The position numbers and the translations under genes are program-made. A stretch of DNA of 64,000 nucleotides from Cohnella ginsengisoli. Lineage in GTDB: Bacteria; Bacillota; Bacilli; Paenibacillales; Paenibacillaceae. Each line of letters opens with the position of its first letter. The stretch's first letter is position 1. The DNA is taken from positions 2,269,868-2,333,867 of the forward strand of contig NZ_JAPDHZ010000002.1 of the NCBI RefSeq assembly GCF_029525555.1, written 5' to 3'. The notes under the pieces were generated by a model. It was not told where the DNA came from and did no database searches. It saw only the letters and a list, made by a program, of their open reading frames with translations. Of the stretch, positions 16,330 through 25,319 are shown piece after piece.

Positions 16330-18144
16330 TTACGGATTGATCGTCACGATTACTTTCGTCACGTTCGCCCCGCCCGCGCCGCCGTTGAACCGAATGACGT
16401 TGTTCGTCCCGGCGGCGAGTACGACTTGCTTGCTGACGCTGCCGGTGTAAGTGCTCCAGCCTCCGGTTCCCGGCAAAGTCAACGAATACGCGTTGCCGCC
16501 GATCGCCATGCCGAACGTCGACAGCGCGTCCGCGGAGCCGTAGACGACGGTCACTTGCGCATTGCCACCCGTGCCGCCATTCACGCCGGACACCTGGAAG
16601 TACGCGCCCGAAAGGTGCATGTTCTCGATGCTGGAGCCGTTCTTCGTCGCCCCGCCTCCTACAGTCACGTTGCTGCCGGTCACCGGATATTCCGTCACCG
16701 ACTGCGGGACATACGATTTGAGCGAGATGCTGACTTTAGATACGTTGACCCCGCCCATGCCCCCGGTCAGCTTCACCACGTTGTTCGTGCCCGGATTGAG
16801 GTCGATGAGTCGCTTCGCAACGCCGGTATAATTGCCCCAGCCGCCCGTATTGGACATGCCGAGATAATAGCCGTCGCCGTAAGGATCTCCGCTGGCGTCG
16901 ACTTTGAAGGCCGGCCCTCCGTCGGCCGACGCATACTCCACCGTCAATAGCGCCTTGCCTCCGCTCGCGCCTCCGTTAATGCCGCCAAGTTGAATATAGG
17001 CCCCCGACAGATGCAAATTCTCGATCGTGCTGCCCGGCCGCGTCGCTCCGCCCCCGAAAGTCACGTTGCCCGCGGTCATCGCGTAGTCCGTCTTCTGGGT
17101 GTATTCGCTATCGTTCGCGTTGACGATATCGTAGTACTTGACCTCCGTCGCCGTCGAACGCGGTCCGACCGCCGGGACGCCGTCCTCCGTCTGCACGACC
17201 TTTTGGATCGTGCCGTCGGCGTTGAAATACAACCGGTCTACGCTCGTGTTGCGCAGTGTGCCGTTGTTCGAGACTTTGGCGGTATGATAGAACAAGTACC
17301 AATTGCCTTTGTACGCCACGACCGAGCCATGCGTCGTCTCGCTGCCCGCGACCGGATCCAGCAAAATGCCGCGGTTCGTCCACGGGCCGAGCGGATTCGC
17401 GCTGGTCGCGTACCGCATCCGGTTCGCGCCCGGATTGCCGTCGGCGTAAGTCATGTAGTACAGGCCGTCCTTTTTGAATACCCACGGCGCCTCGTGATAG
17501 TCCTGAAGCTCGGTGAACTGCGCGATCGGGCCGTCGATCGACATCATGTCGGACCCGAGCTTCGCCCCGTAGCTGACCCCGCCGCCGCCGGCGTACAGGT
17601 AGTAAGTGCCGTCGTCGTCCCGGAACACGTTCGGATCGATCATGTTGCTGCCCGGCAGCCCCGGTATATAGCCTTGCACGGTGAAGCCGGAATCGGGCTG
17701 GCTGCTCGTCGCGACGCCGATCTTCCATGAGCTGTTCCAATTCGTGTCGCTCGGGTGCGGGAAATAGAAGTAGTACGTCCCGTTCTTGTACGCCGCGTCC
17801 GGCGCCCACATGAATCCGCCCTCCGGCCGTCCCCACGGCACGTCGTCCGCGCTCAGAATCTCTCCCTCGTCCACCCAGTCGACCATGTTATCCGAAGAGT
17901 AGACGTGATATTTGTCCATCAGATCGCTGCCACGGGACGGGAAAATATCGTGCGACGGATACAAGTAGATTCTGCCGTCGCTCCACACATGGGCGGAAGG
18001 ATCCGCCGTGAAGATGCTCGTAATGATCGGGTTGCCCGACACGACGACGGGATCCGCGGCCGACGAGGCCGACGTGAAGCCGAATAAGACCGATGTCAGC
18101 ATCGTTCCGGACAACAACAGCTTGCCGAGCATTGTCTTCTTCAT
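16330..18144 (-). CDS. Secreted glycoside hydrolase family 43 enzyme with two C-terminal carbohydrate-binding modules
   Basis: A 604-residue exported enzyme. The ATG at 18144 is preferred over an upstream one because GAGGAGGTAATT precedes it and a signal peptide (MKKTMLGKLL...SASSAA) follows. The five-bladed GH43 propeller spans about residues 32-345: the general base is D48 in TADPSAHVW, the pKa-modulating Asp is in NMIDPNVFRDDDG, and the acid Glu is in DYHEAPWVFKKDG. Two homologous ~120-residue modules of the CBM6/CBM35 type follow, both with the pattern NLHLSGAYIQLGG / NMHLSGAYFQVSG. GH43 members cut arabinan, arabinoxylan or xylo-oligosaccharides; which one cannot be told here. It is a single-gene unit with its own terminator. 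Confidence 0.88.
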   Translation of the reverse strand: MKKTMLGKLLLSGTMLTSVLFGFTSASSAADPVVVSGNPIITSIFTADPSAHVWSDGRIYLYPSHDIFPSRGSDLMDKYHVYSSDNMVDWVDEGEILSADDVPWGRPEGGFMWAPDAAYKNGTYYFYFPHPSDTNWNSSWKIGVATSSQPDSGFTVQGYIPGLPGSNMIDPNVFRDDDGTYYLYAGGGGVSYGAKLGSDMMSIDGPIAQFTELQDYHEAPWVFKKDGLYYMTYADGNPGANRMRYATSANPLGPWTNRGILLDPVAGSETTHGSVVAYKGNWYLFYHTAKVSNNGTLRNTSVDRLYFNADGTIQKVVQTEDGVPAVGPRSTATEVKYYDIVNANDSEYTQKTDYAMTAGNVTFGGGATRPGSTIENLHLSGAYIQLGGINGGASGGKALLTVEYASADGGPAFKVDASGDPYGDGYYLGMSNTGGWGNYTGVAKRLIDLNPGTNNVVKLTGGMGGVNVSKVSISLKSYVPQSVTEYPVTGSNVTVGGGATKNGSSIENMHLSGAYFQVSGVNGGTGGNAQVTVVYGSADALSTFGMAIGGNAYSLTLPGTGGWSTYTGSVSKQVVLAAGTNNVIRFNGGAGGANVTKVIVTINP

Positions 18145-18607
18145 AATTACCTCCTCAAGTGGTTGATATGGCAATATTTTCAACACTAGCGTATCTCATC
18201 GATGCCCCTTGAAGCGACGAGTCGATCCTAAACTTTTCCTGACGATCTTAACGTAGTTGGCGTGCCGGATGACGCCTTCTCTATCAGCTGCCCGGGAAGA
18301 TTCTATGTTGCTCGAAACCGCACAGGGTAATGGCATAATCGGCGTGATTCAAAAGTTCCCGATCGATCACATCGGAGGTGTTTTTGCTAATATCCATGCG
18401 AAAACGTAATCTGCCGGAATATGTCAACATCAAGGCGAACACCACCTAAGCTGGAAATATCCTTACGAAACATTCATGGACGAACTGTCGCACTTAGCTT
18501 GACAATCTGTCTTTTACTAAACAAAAACAGGGCTGCCTCTCAGGTCATTTTCATGATCCTTTGGGACAGCCCCTTACCTTCTTCAGTCGTTTCTACGTGC
18601 CCGCTTT
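18145..18607. other. Intergenic region, possibly with a decayed coding remnant
   Basis: This contains the GH43 promoter area (right of 18144) and the terminator at 18530-18572. On the plus strand 18304-18515 short frames with protein-like composition occur (GNGIIGVIQKFPIDHIGG, then in another frame EHHLSWKYPYETFMDEL). They are interrupted by stops and have no ribosome binding site. I could not assign them and regard them as a possible gene remnant only. Confidence 0.3.
18530..18572 (-). terminator. Terminator of the TetR-DUF1801-SRPBCC operon
   Basis: On the minus strand GGGCTGTCCCAAAGG pairs imperfectly with the segment ending GAGAGGCAGCCC, followed by TGTTTTTGTTT. It lies 35 bases after the SRPBCC stop. 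Confidence 0.65.
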
Positions 18608-19120
18608 TTACTTTTGGCTGTCCAAATAAGCCGCCAGTTGATCGAAGGTACCGTCAAGACCTTGCTGAAGCATCGGCGCCATGCCGTCATAGGCGGCTTG
18701 CTCTTCGGCGGAGGCGTTAATCGGACCGCCTTGCAATGTCATCGTCGTTTTCCCTTCCTTTTCTTCGAGCGTAATCTCGTTCCGGATCTCAAGCGGCCAA
18801 TTCGCGCTGAACGGCGCTCGAATCGTATGGCCATGCTCATCGGAGAAGGATTGGACGAACACCAGTTTTGCGGGAGCGGCGACTTCTTGGTAGACGAATT
18901 TTCCCCACATGACGTGGTTGCCGTCGGGAGACGACTGGCTGCCCAGGAACGTCCCGCCCGGCTGAACTTCCATCTTGGCGACTTGGAGAGAGAATCCTTG
19001 CGGCCCCCACCAGCTCGCGAAATGCTCGGGCGCCGTCCACATTTGAAAAACAAGCTCGCGCGGCGCGTCGAACGTCCGGCTGAAAGTCACGGCCGACGGT
19101 TGATTCGATTGATGTTCCAT
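18608..19120 (-). CDS. SRPBCC (AHSA1/START-like) domain protein
   Basis: A small cytoplasmic protein of 170 residues with the helix-grip fold of the Aha1 C-terminal-like family: FDAPRELVFQMWTAPEHFASWWGPQGF near the N-terminus (shown here split as FDAPRELVFQMW and ASWWGP), a central beta-sheet and a long C-terminal helix. Such proteins bind hydrophobic ligands, and in this gene type their ligand is generally unknown. The start at 19120 is chosen because GAGGAGGAA precedes it. It is the last gene of a TetR - DUF1801 - SRPBCC unit, a grouping common in Bacilli, where such genes are often co-regulated by the linked repressor. Confidence 0.85.
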   Translation of the reverse strand: MEHQSNQPSAVTFSRTFDAPRELVFQMWTAPEHFASWWGPQGFSLQVAKMEVQPGGTFLGSQSSPDGNHVMWGKFVYQEVAAPAKLVFVQSFSDEHGHTIRAPFSANWPLEIRNEITLEEKEGKTTMTLQGGPINASAEEQAAYDGMAPMLQQGLDGTFDQLAAYLDSQK

Positions 19121-19194
19121 GAAAAAATTCCTCCTCATCGGGTAAGCGAATAATGGTCGGCGTCCGTTGCCGCCTATTCAAAGCCATAATGGTT

Positions 19195-19537
19195 TTAGAG
19201 CGTGCTGGAAGCCTGGACCAGCAGGTCGGCGAGGAGCTCGTAATCCGGCGAATCCCCGTCGCGTATTTTAAGCCACTTCCGTTCTGCCGGCCCTTCGAAT
19301 TGTTTAGGAAACGCGAGCCCGGTCGCATTCATGATCATAAAGGCGATCGCGTCTTTGGACGGCGAGATTACCGCGGCATAATGCCCGTTTTTCAAAAAAT
19401 GAGGCTTTTTTGTACTGAATCCGTTCTTCGGCTTCCGGTATATGACGATGCACCAACTCGCGCAGACGATTGCCGATCTCGACTTGCCACGGCTGATTCA
19501 AATTCGCAATAAACGCGGATACTTCCTCGTTCATCAT
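19195..19537 (-). CDS. DUF1801 (YdhG-like) protein, frame broken at a T6 run
   Basis: A protein of about 113 residues of the DUF1801 family, whose best-known Bacillus member was proposed to be an iron chaperone. The N-terminal half (NEEVSAFIANLNQPWQ, LRELVHRHIPEAEERIQYKK) and the C-terminal half (HFLKNGHYAAVISPSKDAIAF, WLKIRDGDSPDYELLADLL) are in different frames. One base fewer in the run 19406-19411 joins them as YKKPHFLKNGHY, the usual family sequence. GAGGAGGAG precedes the start. It is 17 bases downstream of the TetR gene and 74 bases upstream of the SRPBCC gene. Confidence 0.8.
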
Positions 19538-19554
19538 GTCTTCAAGCTCCTCCT

Positions 19555-20139
19555 CTAGGCCAGCGATCTGGCAAAAATCTTGACGTTCTCTTGTATAAAC
19601 GATTCAAGCGCAATCTCGGGATAGTTCTGACCGGCCTCCAAATCGTTCATGAACGCGCCATATTGCGCCATCATGAACGTAAACGCCTGCATCGACGGAT
19701 TCGGACAAGCGATCTTCCCCTTCTCCTGCATCGTCGCCAAGTATTGGGTCAACATCGTCAACAGCTGGCGAGGGTGCTGCAGTCGGCGCTCCTTGAAGCC
19801 CGGGATATGGATCTCGTCCTTCAGGGCGATCTGGATCAGCTTGCGGTCGCGGTTCATGATCTCATGATATTTTCTGCAGATCGCGAGCAGGTCGATCTCC
19901 AGCTCCCAAGCCAGCTGCTCGGTAAACAGCGTTCGCATCTCTTCGGCATACTGAAATCGTTCAAGCGCGGATTCCAGCAGGTTTTGCTTGCTTCCGTAAT
20001 GCCGGAACAGCGTCTTTTCGCTCAAGTCGGCGGCTTCCGCGATCTCATGGGTCGTAACGCCGTTGTAGCCTTTTTCCGCGATGAGGTCGATCGCGGCGCG
20101 CAACAACTTTTCCGCTGTCCCTTGCTTATTTTGGCGCAT
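19555..20139 (-). CDS. TetR-family transcriptional repressor
   Basis: A 194-residue all-helical regulator. The N-terminal helix-turn-helix (residues 8-55) shows IAEKGYNGVTTHEIAEAADL and SEKTLFRHYGSK, and the C-terminal ligand and dimer domain follows. The start at 20139 is chosen for the GGAGAGGGAG site upstream; in-frame codons further upstream (20166, 20259) would cover the promoter and operator. A perfect inverted repeat sits directly after its -10 box, so it should repress itself and the two genes downstream. The ligand is unknown. Confidence 0.88.
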   Translation of the reverse strand: MRQNKQGTAEKLLRAAIDLIAEKGYNGVTTHEIAEAADLSEKTLFRHYGSKQNLLESALERFQYAEEMRTLFTEQLAWELEIDLLAICRKYHEIMNRDRKLIQIALKDEIHIPGFKERRLQHPRQLLTMLTQYLATMQEKGKIACPNPSMQAFTFMMAQYGAFMNDLEAGQNYPEIALESFIQENVKIFARSLA

Positions 20140-20174
20140 GATCAGCTCCCTCTCCGTAACGTCCATGCGATGTC

Positions 20175-20192
20175 TGTCAGTGGTGACTGACA
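20175..20192. promoter_or_regulatory. TetR-type operator
   Basis: TGTCAGTGGTGACTGACA has perfect 7-bp arms around GGTG and covers the transcription start of the tetR operon, the classical position for autorepression. Confidence 0.75.
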
Positions 20193-20194
20193 TT

Positions 20195-20223
20195 ATTATC
20201 ATCCTATATCCACCACTTGTCAA
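20195..20223 (-). promoter_or_regulatory. Promoter of the tetR operon
   Basis: On the minus strand TTGACA (20223-20218) is followed after 17 bases by GATAAT (20200-20195). The operator starts 2 bases after the -10. Confidence 0.8.
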
Positions 20224-20259
20224 TAATGTTGGTAAAAAAAGATTGAAGCAAACGGACAA

Positions 20260-20290
20260 GCAGCTGCAGCGGAATAGCCGTTGCAGCTGC
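20260..20290. terminator. Hairpin after the AraC gene, probable terminator
   Basis: GCAGCTGCAGCGG pairs with CCGTTGCAGCTGC (one mismatch) around a 5-base loop. A T-rich stretch follows on the plus strand only, so it is a weak terminator candidate for the minus-strand AraC gene. Confidence 0.45.
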
Positions 20291-20377
20291 CTTAAGCTTT
20301 ATTTTTTCCTACGTTTATCCCCTGTGCTCGAAACCATTTGATCGCCGACCTACACGTTTAATTCGGCAAGCTCGAAA

Positions 20378-21254
20378 TCATTCAATTGGGCAGTTTATCG
20401 ATGCCTGCAGTCTCCAGCTTCTCGGACTGACGCCGGTATATCGCTTGAACACGGTGGCAAAGTGCTGACTCGTCTTGAAGCCCAGATCCATCGATAACGA
20501 AGTGACGGACGCGTCCGAATCGATCAGAAGTCGGCGCGCATGTTCAATTCGCGTACGTTCCACGAATGTCGCGGGGGCTTCGCCGGCAATCTCCCGGAAC
20601 AATCGAAACAGATGCGATTCGCTGACATTTATACTCGCGGCCAGTTCGGGGACCGTCCAGCGCTTTGCCGGATCCTGGGCAATTCGTTTCATCAGGGTAC
20701 GGACGGATTGCTCCAGCAATGAAGTCGAACGATGAGGGGATGGATAAACGACCCCCAGCACAATATCAAGCAGCAGATGCCGAATGCGGTATTTATCGCC
20801 CCCCTCTTTCCAGCAAATCGCGCAGTTGGCGAAAATCGTCCCTGACCCGCGTCTCGGTCACGGTAACCCGGTCAAGCGCACGCATCGCCCGCGAGACCTT
20901 GTCCTTTTCCGAATGGCGCAAGAGCAACCATTGCCGGCACTGCTCCGGATCGCGGACGATGACCCACCAGATGCTGCAAGGCTCGATATAATGAATGCGA
21001 GCCCTGTGCCATTCATCTGGCCGCGTCATCAACATCTGACCGGCAACGGTCGTAATGCTTTCGCCGCCGATATCCCAGGTCGCCTGACCGCTCTCCATGT
21101 ATACAAATTCATACGCCTGTTCATGACGATGGTCGGAAAGCGGTATGGCTTCCGAAAACCGGTCATATCCAAGTGTGACAAGCTCCGGCACTTGGATGCC
21201 GTGCGACTCATCGATATCGATCACCCATCTGGCTGATGTCGTTTTCGGTTTCAT
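20378..21254 (-). CDS. AraC-family regulator with N-terminal cupin sensing domain (frame broken at a C6 run)
   Basis: The N-terminal half has the AraC cupin pattern (RHEQAYEFVYMESGQATWDIGG). The C-terminal half has two helix-turn-helix motifs (WTVPELAASINVSESHLFRLF and VTSLSMDLGFKTSQHFATVFKR, each read as conserved blocks). They lie in different frames, joined if the run 20809-20814 has five instead of six C (giving LLERGGDKYRIRHLL). The corrected length is about 292 residues, normal for the family. The start at 21254 (MKPK) is tentative; a longer form to 21353 is possible but would run into the divergent PhyH promoter. It is divergent from the PhyH oxygenase gene and probably controls it. 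Confidence 0.78.
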
Positions 21255-21426
21255 GCGACCCGTCCCCATCCCGCTCTTCCGCACTGCTCCACTAGCCCAT
21301 TTGTTTCTGATTCTACTTCGTAAAAGGAGAGAAGTAAATACATGATCCGTCATGTAAAGTGTAGTCAGAGCTGGTGCGACTCCACTCCGCCAGCATCTAA
21401 ATTCATTTGTGACCGAGGTGTCGACA

Positions 21427-22254
21427 ATGTCTGTTATTCCTTATCAAGTGACGGAGAATGACAAAGAGGTATTCCATCGCGAAGGCTACTGGATCAGCCC
21501 GAAGCTGATCGACGACGCCACGATCGCCCGACTGCGCGAAGCGCATGAGCGTATATGGCGCAAGGACTTTGACGGTGACGGCATCTCGCTTCATCAGATT
21601 GTCGCCCCGAAAGATCCGAAAGCGCTGCGCAAGCTGGACAACGGCTGGTGGATCAACGACGCCGTACGCGACGTGGTAACCGACCGTCATCTTGGAGAAA
21701 TGGCGGCCGAACTGTTAAACGTCGATTCGATTCGTCTCTGGCACGATCAGGTTATTCTCAAGCCGGGTACAGGCGGAGAAGAAACCGCGCTGGGCAACGT
21801 CGGCTGGCATCAGGATTACGGCTACTGGCGCTGCAGCGACACGACGAATATGGTTACCGTATGGATCGCCCTGCAGGATACCGATCTGTCGAATGGCGGC
21901 ATGATGACGATCCCCGGCTCCCATCGCTGGGGCGTGGTCGAAGGCAGCGATTCCTTCTTCGAGCAGGATATGAAGAAACTGCGCGACCGCTTCGCCACCA
22001 AGGACTGGGTGGAAGAACCTTGCATTCTCAAAGCAGGGCAAGCCAGCTTCCATCATGCGCTCACCTTCCACGGTTCCGGCGCGAATCTATCCCATGAACC
22101 CCGCCTGTCTGTCGTCGCCCACCTGATGCCCGGCAATACCGCTTACCGCAAAGGCCGGCGTCACGACAATGTCACCCTGCTCGGTCCGCGGCCGTACGAC
22201 GGTCAACCGTTCGACAACGATTTCTTTCCGTTGTTGTACAGCAAGGAGGGATAA
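21427..22254 (+). CDS. Phytanoyl-CoA dioxygenase (PhyH) family Fe(II)/2-oxoglutarate oxygenase
   Basis: A 275-residue cytoplasmic oxygenase. The iron triad is visible as H128 and D130 in GWHQDYGYW and H215 in TFHGSGANLS. R226 ten residues later is the likely 2-oxoglutarate anchor. ATG at 21427 with GAGGTG upstream is favoured over 21409. Family members hydroxylate or demethylate small molecules, and substrates range from phytanoyl-CoA to quaternary amines and modified sugars, so the substrate is not predictable. It is divergent from an AraC regulator and convergent with a sugar-catabolic operon, which makes a sugar-derived substrate possible. Confidence 0.85.
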   Translation: MSVIPYQVTENDKEVFHREGYWISPKLIDDATIARLREAHERIWRKDFDGDGISLHQIVAPKDPKALRKLDNGWWINDAVRDVVTDRHLGEMAAELLNVDSIRLWHDQVILKPGTGGEETALGNVGWHQDYGYWRCSDTTNMVTVWIALQDTDLSNGGMMTIPGSHRWGVVEGSDSFFEQDMKKLRDRFATKDWVEEPCILKAGQASFHHALTFHGSGANLSHEPRLSVVAHLMPGNTAYRKGRRHDNVTLLGPRPYDGQPFDNDFFPLLYSKEG

Positions 22255-22352
22255 GCTGTTCGCAAACTGCTTGCCGATGAGCTGAGGCACGTTAGCGCGC
22301 CTCCGACGACGACCGCGCGGAAGTCGATATCATTGACAAGCGCAAGCATGCC

Positions 22353-22390
22353 AAAAAGGGACGGTGCTGCCGTAGGGCGCAACCCGTCCC
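22353..22390 (-). terminator. Terminator of the minus-strand sugar-catabolic operon
   Basis: On the minus strand GGGACGG and CCGTCCC form a stem around a 19-base loop that may itself fold, followed by TTTTTGG. It lies 9 bases past the stop at 22399. Confidence 0.7.
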
Positions 22391-22398
22391 GAACGATC

Positions 22399-23193
22399 TT
22401 AGAACGATTCCAAAATAAAGCGATCTCCTTGCGTAAGCAAGCGGACTTCGACATCCGGGCACGCCGCCGCCGCATGCTCGCAAAACCAGGCGACGTCGCC
22501 GCCCGAGTTGGCGGGCAGCATCCAGAAGTGGCAGGGCAACACATGCTTGGGTTGTAAAATGCCGATGGCCTTGATGGCTTCCGCTTCGTTCATATTGCCG
22601 TATTTACCGTTGATCGGGACGATCAGCAGATCGATGGACGGCCATTTATCGCGAAGCTTTTGCAACTCCGCCTCGTTCAGGCATGTATCCCCCATATGAT
22701 ATATCACTTTGCCCGCCGTCTCGATGATGATCCCGACCGCGTCAGGGGCCAGCTCCCCGTGATCGGCGAACGTTCCCGTCACCGTAAAGCCCTTCCGCAC
22801 GACTCGCGCATCCTGTGCCAACGGCAAGCATCTGTCCGACGCGACGTTCAACCCCCGCAAAATCGAAACGGAATCCGGCGGAGCAAGGAACGGATAATCG
22901 CCGCCCTGAAGCGCCTGTATGATCGGCGGGTCCAGATGATCCTCATGATGATGGGTAATCAAATAAGCGGCGAGGGGCAATTGGTTCAGCTCTTCAACCG
23001 TCAGCACTGCCGGCATAAGACGTTTGAACTGCCGACCCAAATTTTGCTCGCATATGTCGGAGAGATAAGGGTCGATCACCAAATAAATATCGGGACACGC
23101 TTTGATCACATAGCCCGCCTGGCCAAGCCACGTAACGGAAACCTGTCCTTTCTGAAGCGCGAGATCCAAAATGTTCCGCAAGCAAGTTTGCAT
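22399..23193 (-). CDS. Metallo-beta-lactamase fold hydrolase, UlaG (L-ascorbate-6-phosphate lactonase) like
   Basis: A 264-residue cytoplasmic metallohydrolase. The metal motif HHHEDH is at residues 81-86. Further ligands are likely the Asp in YHMGDTCL and the His in VLPCHFWML. The opening VTWLGQAGYVIK is typical of the UlaG-like branch, which opens sugar lactones or hydrolyses related esters. GGAGGGATAGCCG precedes the ATG. It is the last gene of an operon with two dehydrogenases and an isomerase, so hydrolysis of a sugar-lactone intermediate made by the dehydrogenases would fit; this is inference. Confidence 0.85.
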   Translation of the reverse strand: MQTCLRNILDLALQKGQVSVTWLGQAGYVIKACPDIYLVIDPYLSDICEQNLGRQFKRLMPAVLTVEELNQLPLAAYLITHHHEDHLDPPIIQALQGGDYPFLAPPDSVSILRGLNVASDRCLPLAQDARVVRKGFTVTGTFADHGELAPDAVGIIIETAGKVIYHMGDTCLNEAELQKLRDKWPSIDLLIVPINGKYGNMNEAEAIKAIGILQPKHVLPCHFWMLPANSGGDVAWFCEHAAAACPDVEVRLLTQGDRFILESF

Positions 23194-23283
23194 CGGCTAT
23201 CCCTCCAGTCCCGCCGAACGAAGCAAATGCTCCAGTTCCTTTGCTCCGTATTCGCTTTTGGCTTAATTAATGATCACTCCGCT

Positions 23284-24280
23284 TTACTTCCAATCGAGGA
23301 CGATTCCGAGAAATGGCGCCTTCTTTTCCGCGATCAATCGCCAAGCTTCATTCGCGCGCTCCGCCGGATAACGGTGCGTGATGAGCGCGCCGGTTTTTAG
23401 CCAGCCGGCGCTAACCCCCCTGCAACGTCTCGTCCATCCGTTCTTTTGTCCAACCCGCCGGCGCGTGCAGCGTAACTTCCTTGGCTCGCAGCATTTGAAT
23501 ATCGATCAACCCCCGGGGACCATAAAAACCTGCAGAAACAAGATGACTGTTAGGCGCAAGCTGAGGGAACAACGCTTGAATGCTGTCCATGTCGCCTACC
23601 GTATCGACGATAATAGCCGCTCCATCCGGCGCGAACTCGCGAACGGCATTCACCGCATCGGCTTTTTTCGTATTCAGGGCGACTGCTTCGCCAGGCATAA
23701 AAGCCAGCCGCTCGTCATGTCGGCCGAGCGCGATGACTTGCGCGCCCCGATGCAGCAGCGTCTGCACTGTCCAGTTCGCGACAAGCCCGTCACCAAGCAC
23801 AACCGCGCGGTCGCCGGCCCGAACCGGCGCCCGCGTGCCGCAATTGTACCCGACCTGCGTCAGTACAAGACCGGCATAATCGGCGGACGGAAGACCTGCC
23901 GGCAGCTTCCAGATTTGGTGAGCCGGCGTTACCGCCGGATTGACATGACCGCCGTACGTATCGAACATGCCCGAAATCCTGCTGACCGTCGCAAATACGC
24001 GATCGCCGACTTGAAGATCGTCCGTCACTTCCGAACCGACATGTGTCACGACGCCGACCTTCTGATAACCGGCGACAATCGGAAACGGCCATGGCGCTCC
24101 CGCTTCGTAAGGCGTATCGCCGGCCATCCGCTCGCCGCGAAAGAAAGACGCTTCCGTCCCGTTGCTGATCCACGACACTTCCACGTCAACGACAATCTCG
24201 TCCGGGCCCGGCTCCGGCATGTCCACCTGTTGGAACGAAGCTTTTAATCGGTCCGTAAACACGACCGCATTTCCCTTCAT
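23284..24280 (-). CDS. Zinc-binding / medium-chain alcohol dehydrogenase-like protein A (frame broken at a C6 run)
   Basis: A medium-chain dehydrogenase (GroES-like N-terminal domain, Rossmann domain with VVLGDGLVANWTVQTLL). The first part ends early at TAG just after LQGG. With five rather than six bases in the run 23415-23420 it continues VSAGWLKTGALITHRYPAE to FLGIVLDWK and stops at 23284, giving about 331 residues and a normal C-terminus. The start at 24280 follows GGGGGGATGGG. The usual catalytic Cys and structural Cys cluster are not obvious (SWISNGTEASFFRGERM replaces the zinc-binding segment), which resembles the L-threonine-dehydrogenase-like sugar-acid enzymes that have lost zinc. 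It is 20 bases downstream of a second dehydrogenase gene. Confidence 0.8.
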
Positions 24281-24299
24281 TCGCCCATCCCCCCGCTTT

Positions 24300-25258
24300 T
24301 TACTCGAAATCCGATCCCGGATAAAAATGAACCTTGATCGCTTCCTGCGATCTCGACAATTCCACGGCCTCGTCGTATCGGGTGAACGGTACATGGTGCG
24401 TCTGGATGCATTCCGTATTCAGCCCTTTGTTCGCGACGGCATCGATCAGCAGCTCCCGGTCTCGGGTACCGAACGGACGGTATCGATACGATTCCAGCTT
24501 GAACCCCTTGGACCACAAATGCGCTTCATACTGTAACGTGCCTTTCAGCACGCCAAAAATGACAATGTGCCGGTCGACGATTCCAAGCAAATTTTGCACG
24601 GATGGCGCCGCGCCGACGCAATCGTACCCCAGATCGAATCGGCGGTCGCCAATCTCGTTAACGTGCATGACGCGACCGATCCCGAGCTCGCGGACGTAAC
24701 GGATGCGCTGTTCGTTGACATCGACGCCGATCACTTCGGAAGCCCCCAGATCCGGGCCGCCTGAATCGCGAGCATGCCTGCCGGCCCGAGTCCGGAGACG
24801 ATAACGGACTTGCCCCGCATATCGCCGAATTGCGAGAGGCCGATCATGACGCACTTCAGCAGTTCGAAAGAAACCGCTTGAATAAACGATATGTTGCCGG
24901 GAAGCTTGATCAGTTCGTTTTCCCGGAAGTTCAAATATTGGGCGTACGCACCGCTTCCTTCGATATGCTCGAGCGCGGCAACCCGGTCGCCGATCGTAAA
25001 TTCGCGTACCCCGCTGCCAATCGCCTTCACGATGCCCGCAGCTTCATGACCCGGCCAGCCTGGCGCTAACGGGTATTCCGGAGACTTGGCGTCGTCGAAC
25101 ATGTCCTTTCCCGCCATCATGTTCATGTCCCACCTCGGGCAAGTGGCGACGACTTCGATTTCCACCAAGACTTCATGATCTTTAACGGCGGGCACGTCCA
25201 GCTCGACAATCGAAAACTGCCCCGGTCCCGTTATGTGCAGCGACTTCATTTTCGCCAT
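24300..25258 (-). CDS. Zinc-binding dehydrogenase B (frame broken at a C5 run)
   Basis: An MDR-family dehydrogenase of about 319 residues. The GroES-like half contains the catalytic-site pattern VATCPRWDMNMMAG and the GHEAAGIV motif with its Glu. The Rossmann half starts at VIVSGLGPAGMLAIQAAR. The two halves are out of frame at 24743-24747: one additional base reads RIWGASEVIGVDVNEQR, the expected strand after the NAD-binding glycines. Oxidation of a sugar, polyol or sugar acid is likely from context (isomerase, Gfo/Idh/MocA and GH2 genes upstream). GAGCGAGC precedes the start, only a moderate ribosome binding site. Confidence 0.8.
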
Positions 25259-25319
25259 CTTCGCTCGCTCCTTTGCGCTTACCTATACTTCTGGCGTATC
25301 TATACTTTCAGCCTGTATC

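Noticed and set aside
18304..18515. Possible plus-strand gene remnant between the GH43 and SRPBCC genes
   Set aside because: Protein-like pieces in two frames are separated by stops, with no ribosome binding site and no family I can name.
22203..22544. 113-codon minus-strand frame overlapping the end of the UlaG-like gene
   Set aside because: It runs through the terminator hairpin at 22353-22390 and lies out of frame with a conserved gene.
23197..23262. Short coding-like stretch (AKSEYGAKELEHLLRSAGLEG pattern, AKSEYGAKELEHL visible) between the dehydrogenase and UlaG-like genes
   Set aside because: It looks protein-like and ends at TAG directly before the next start, but it has an in-frame stop immediately upstream and only about 21 codons. 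It is too short to call; possibly the tail of a lost gene.
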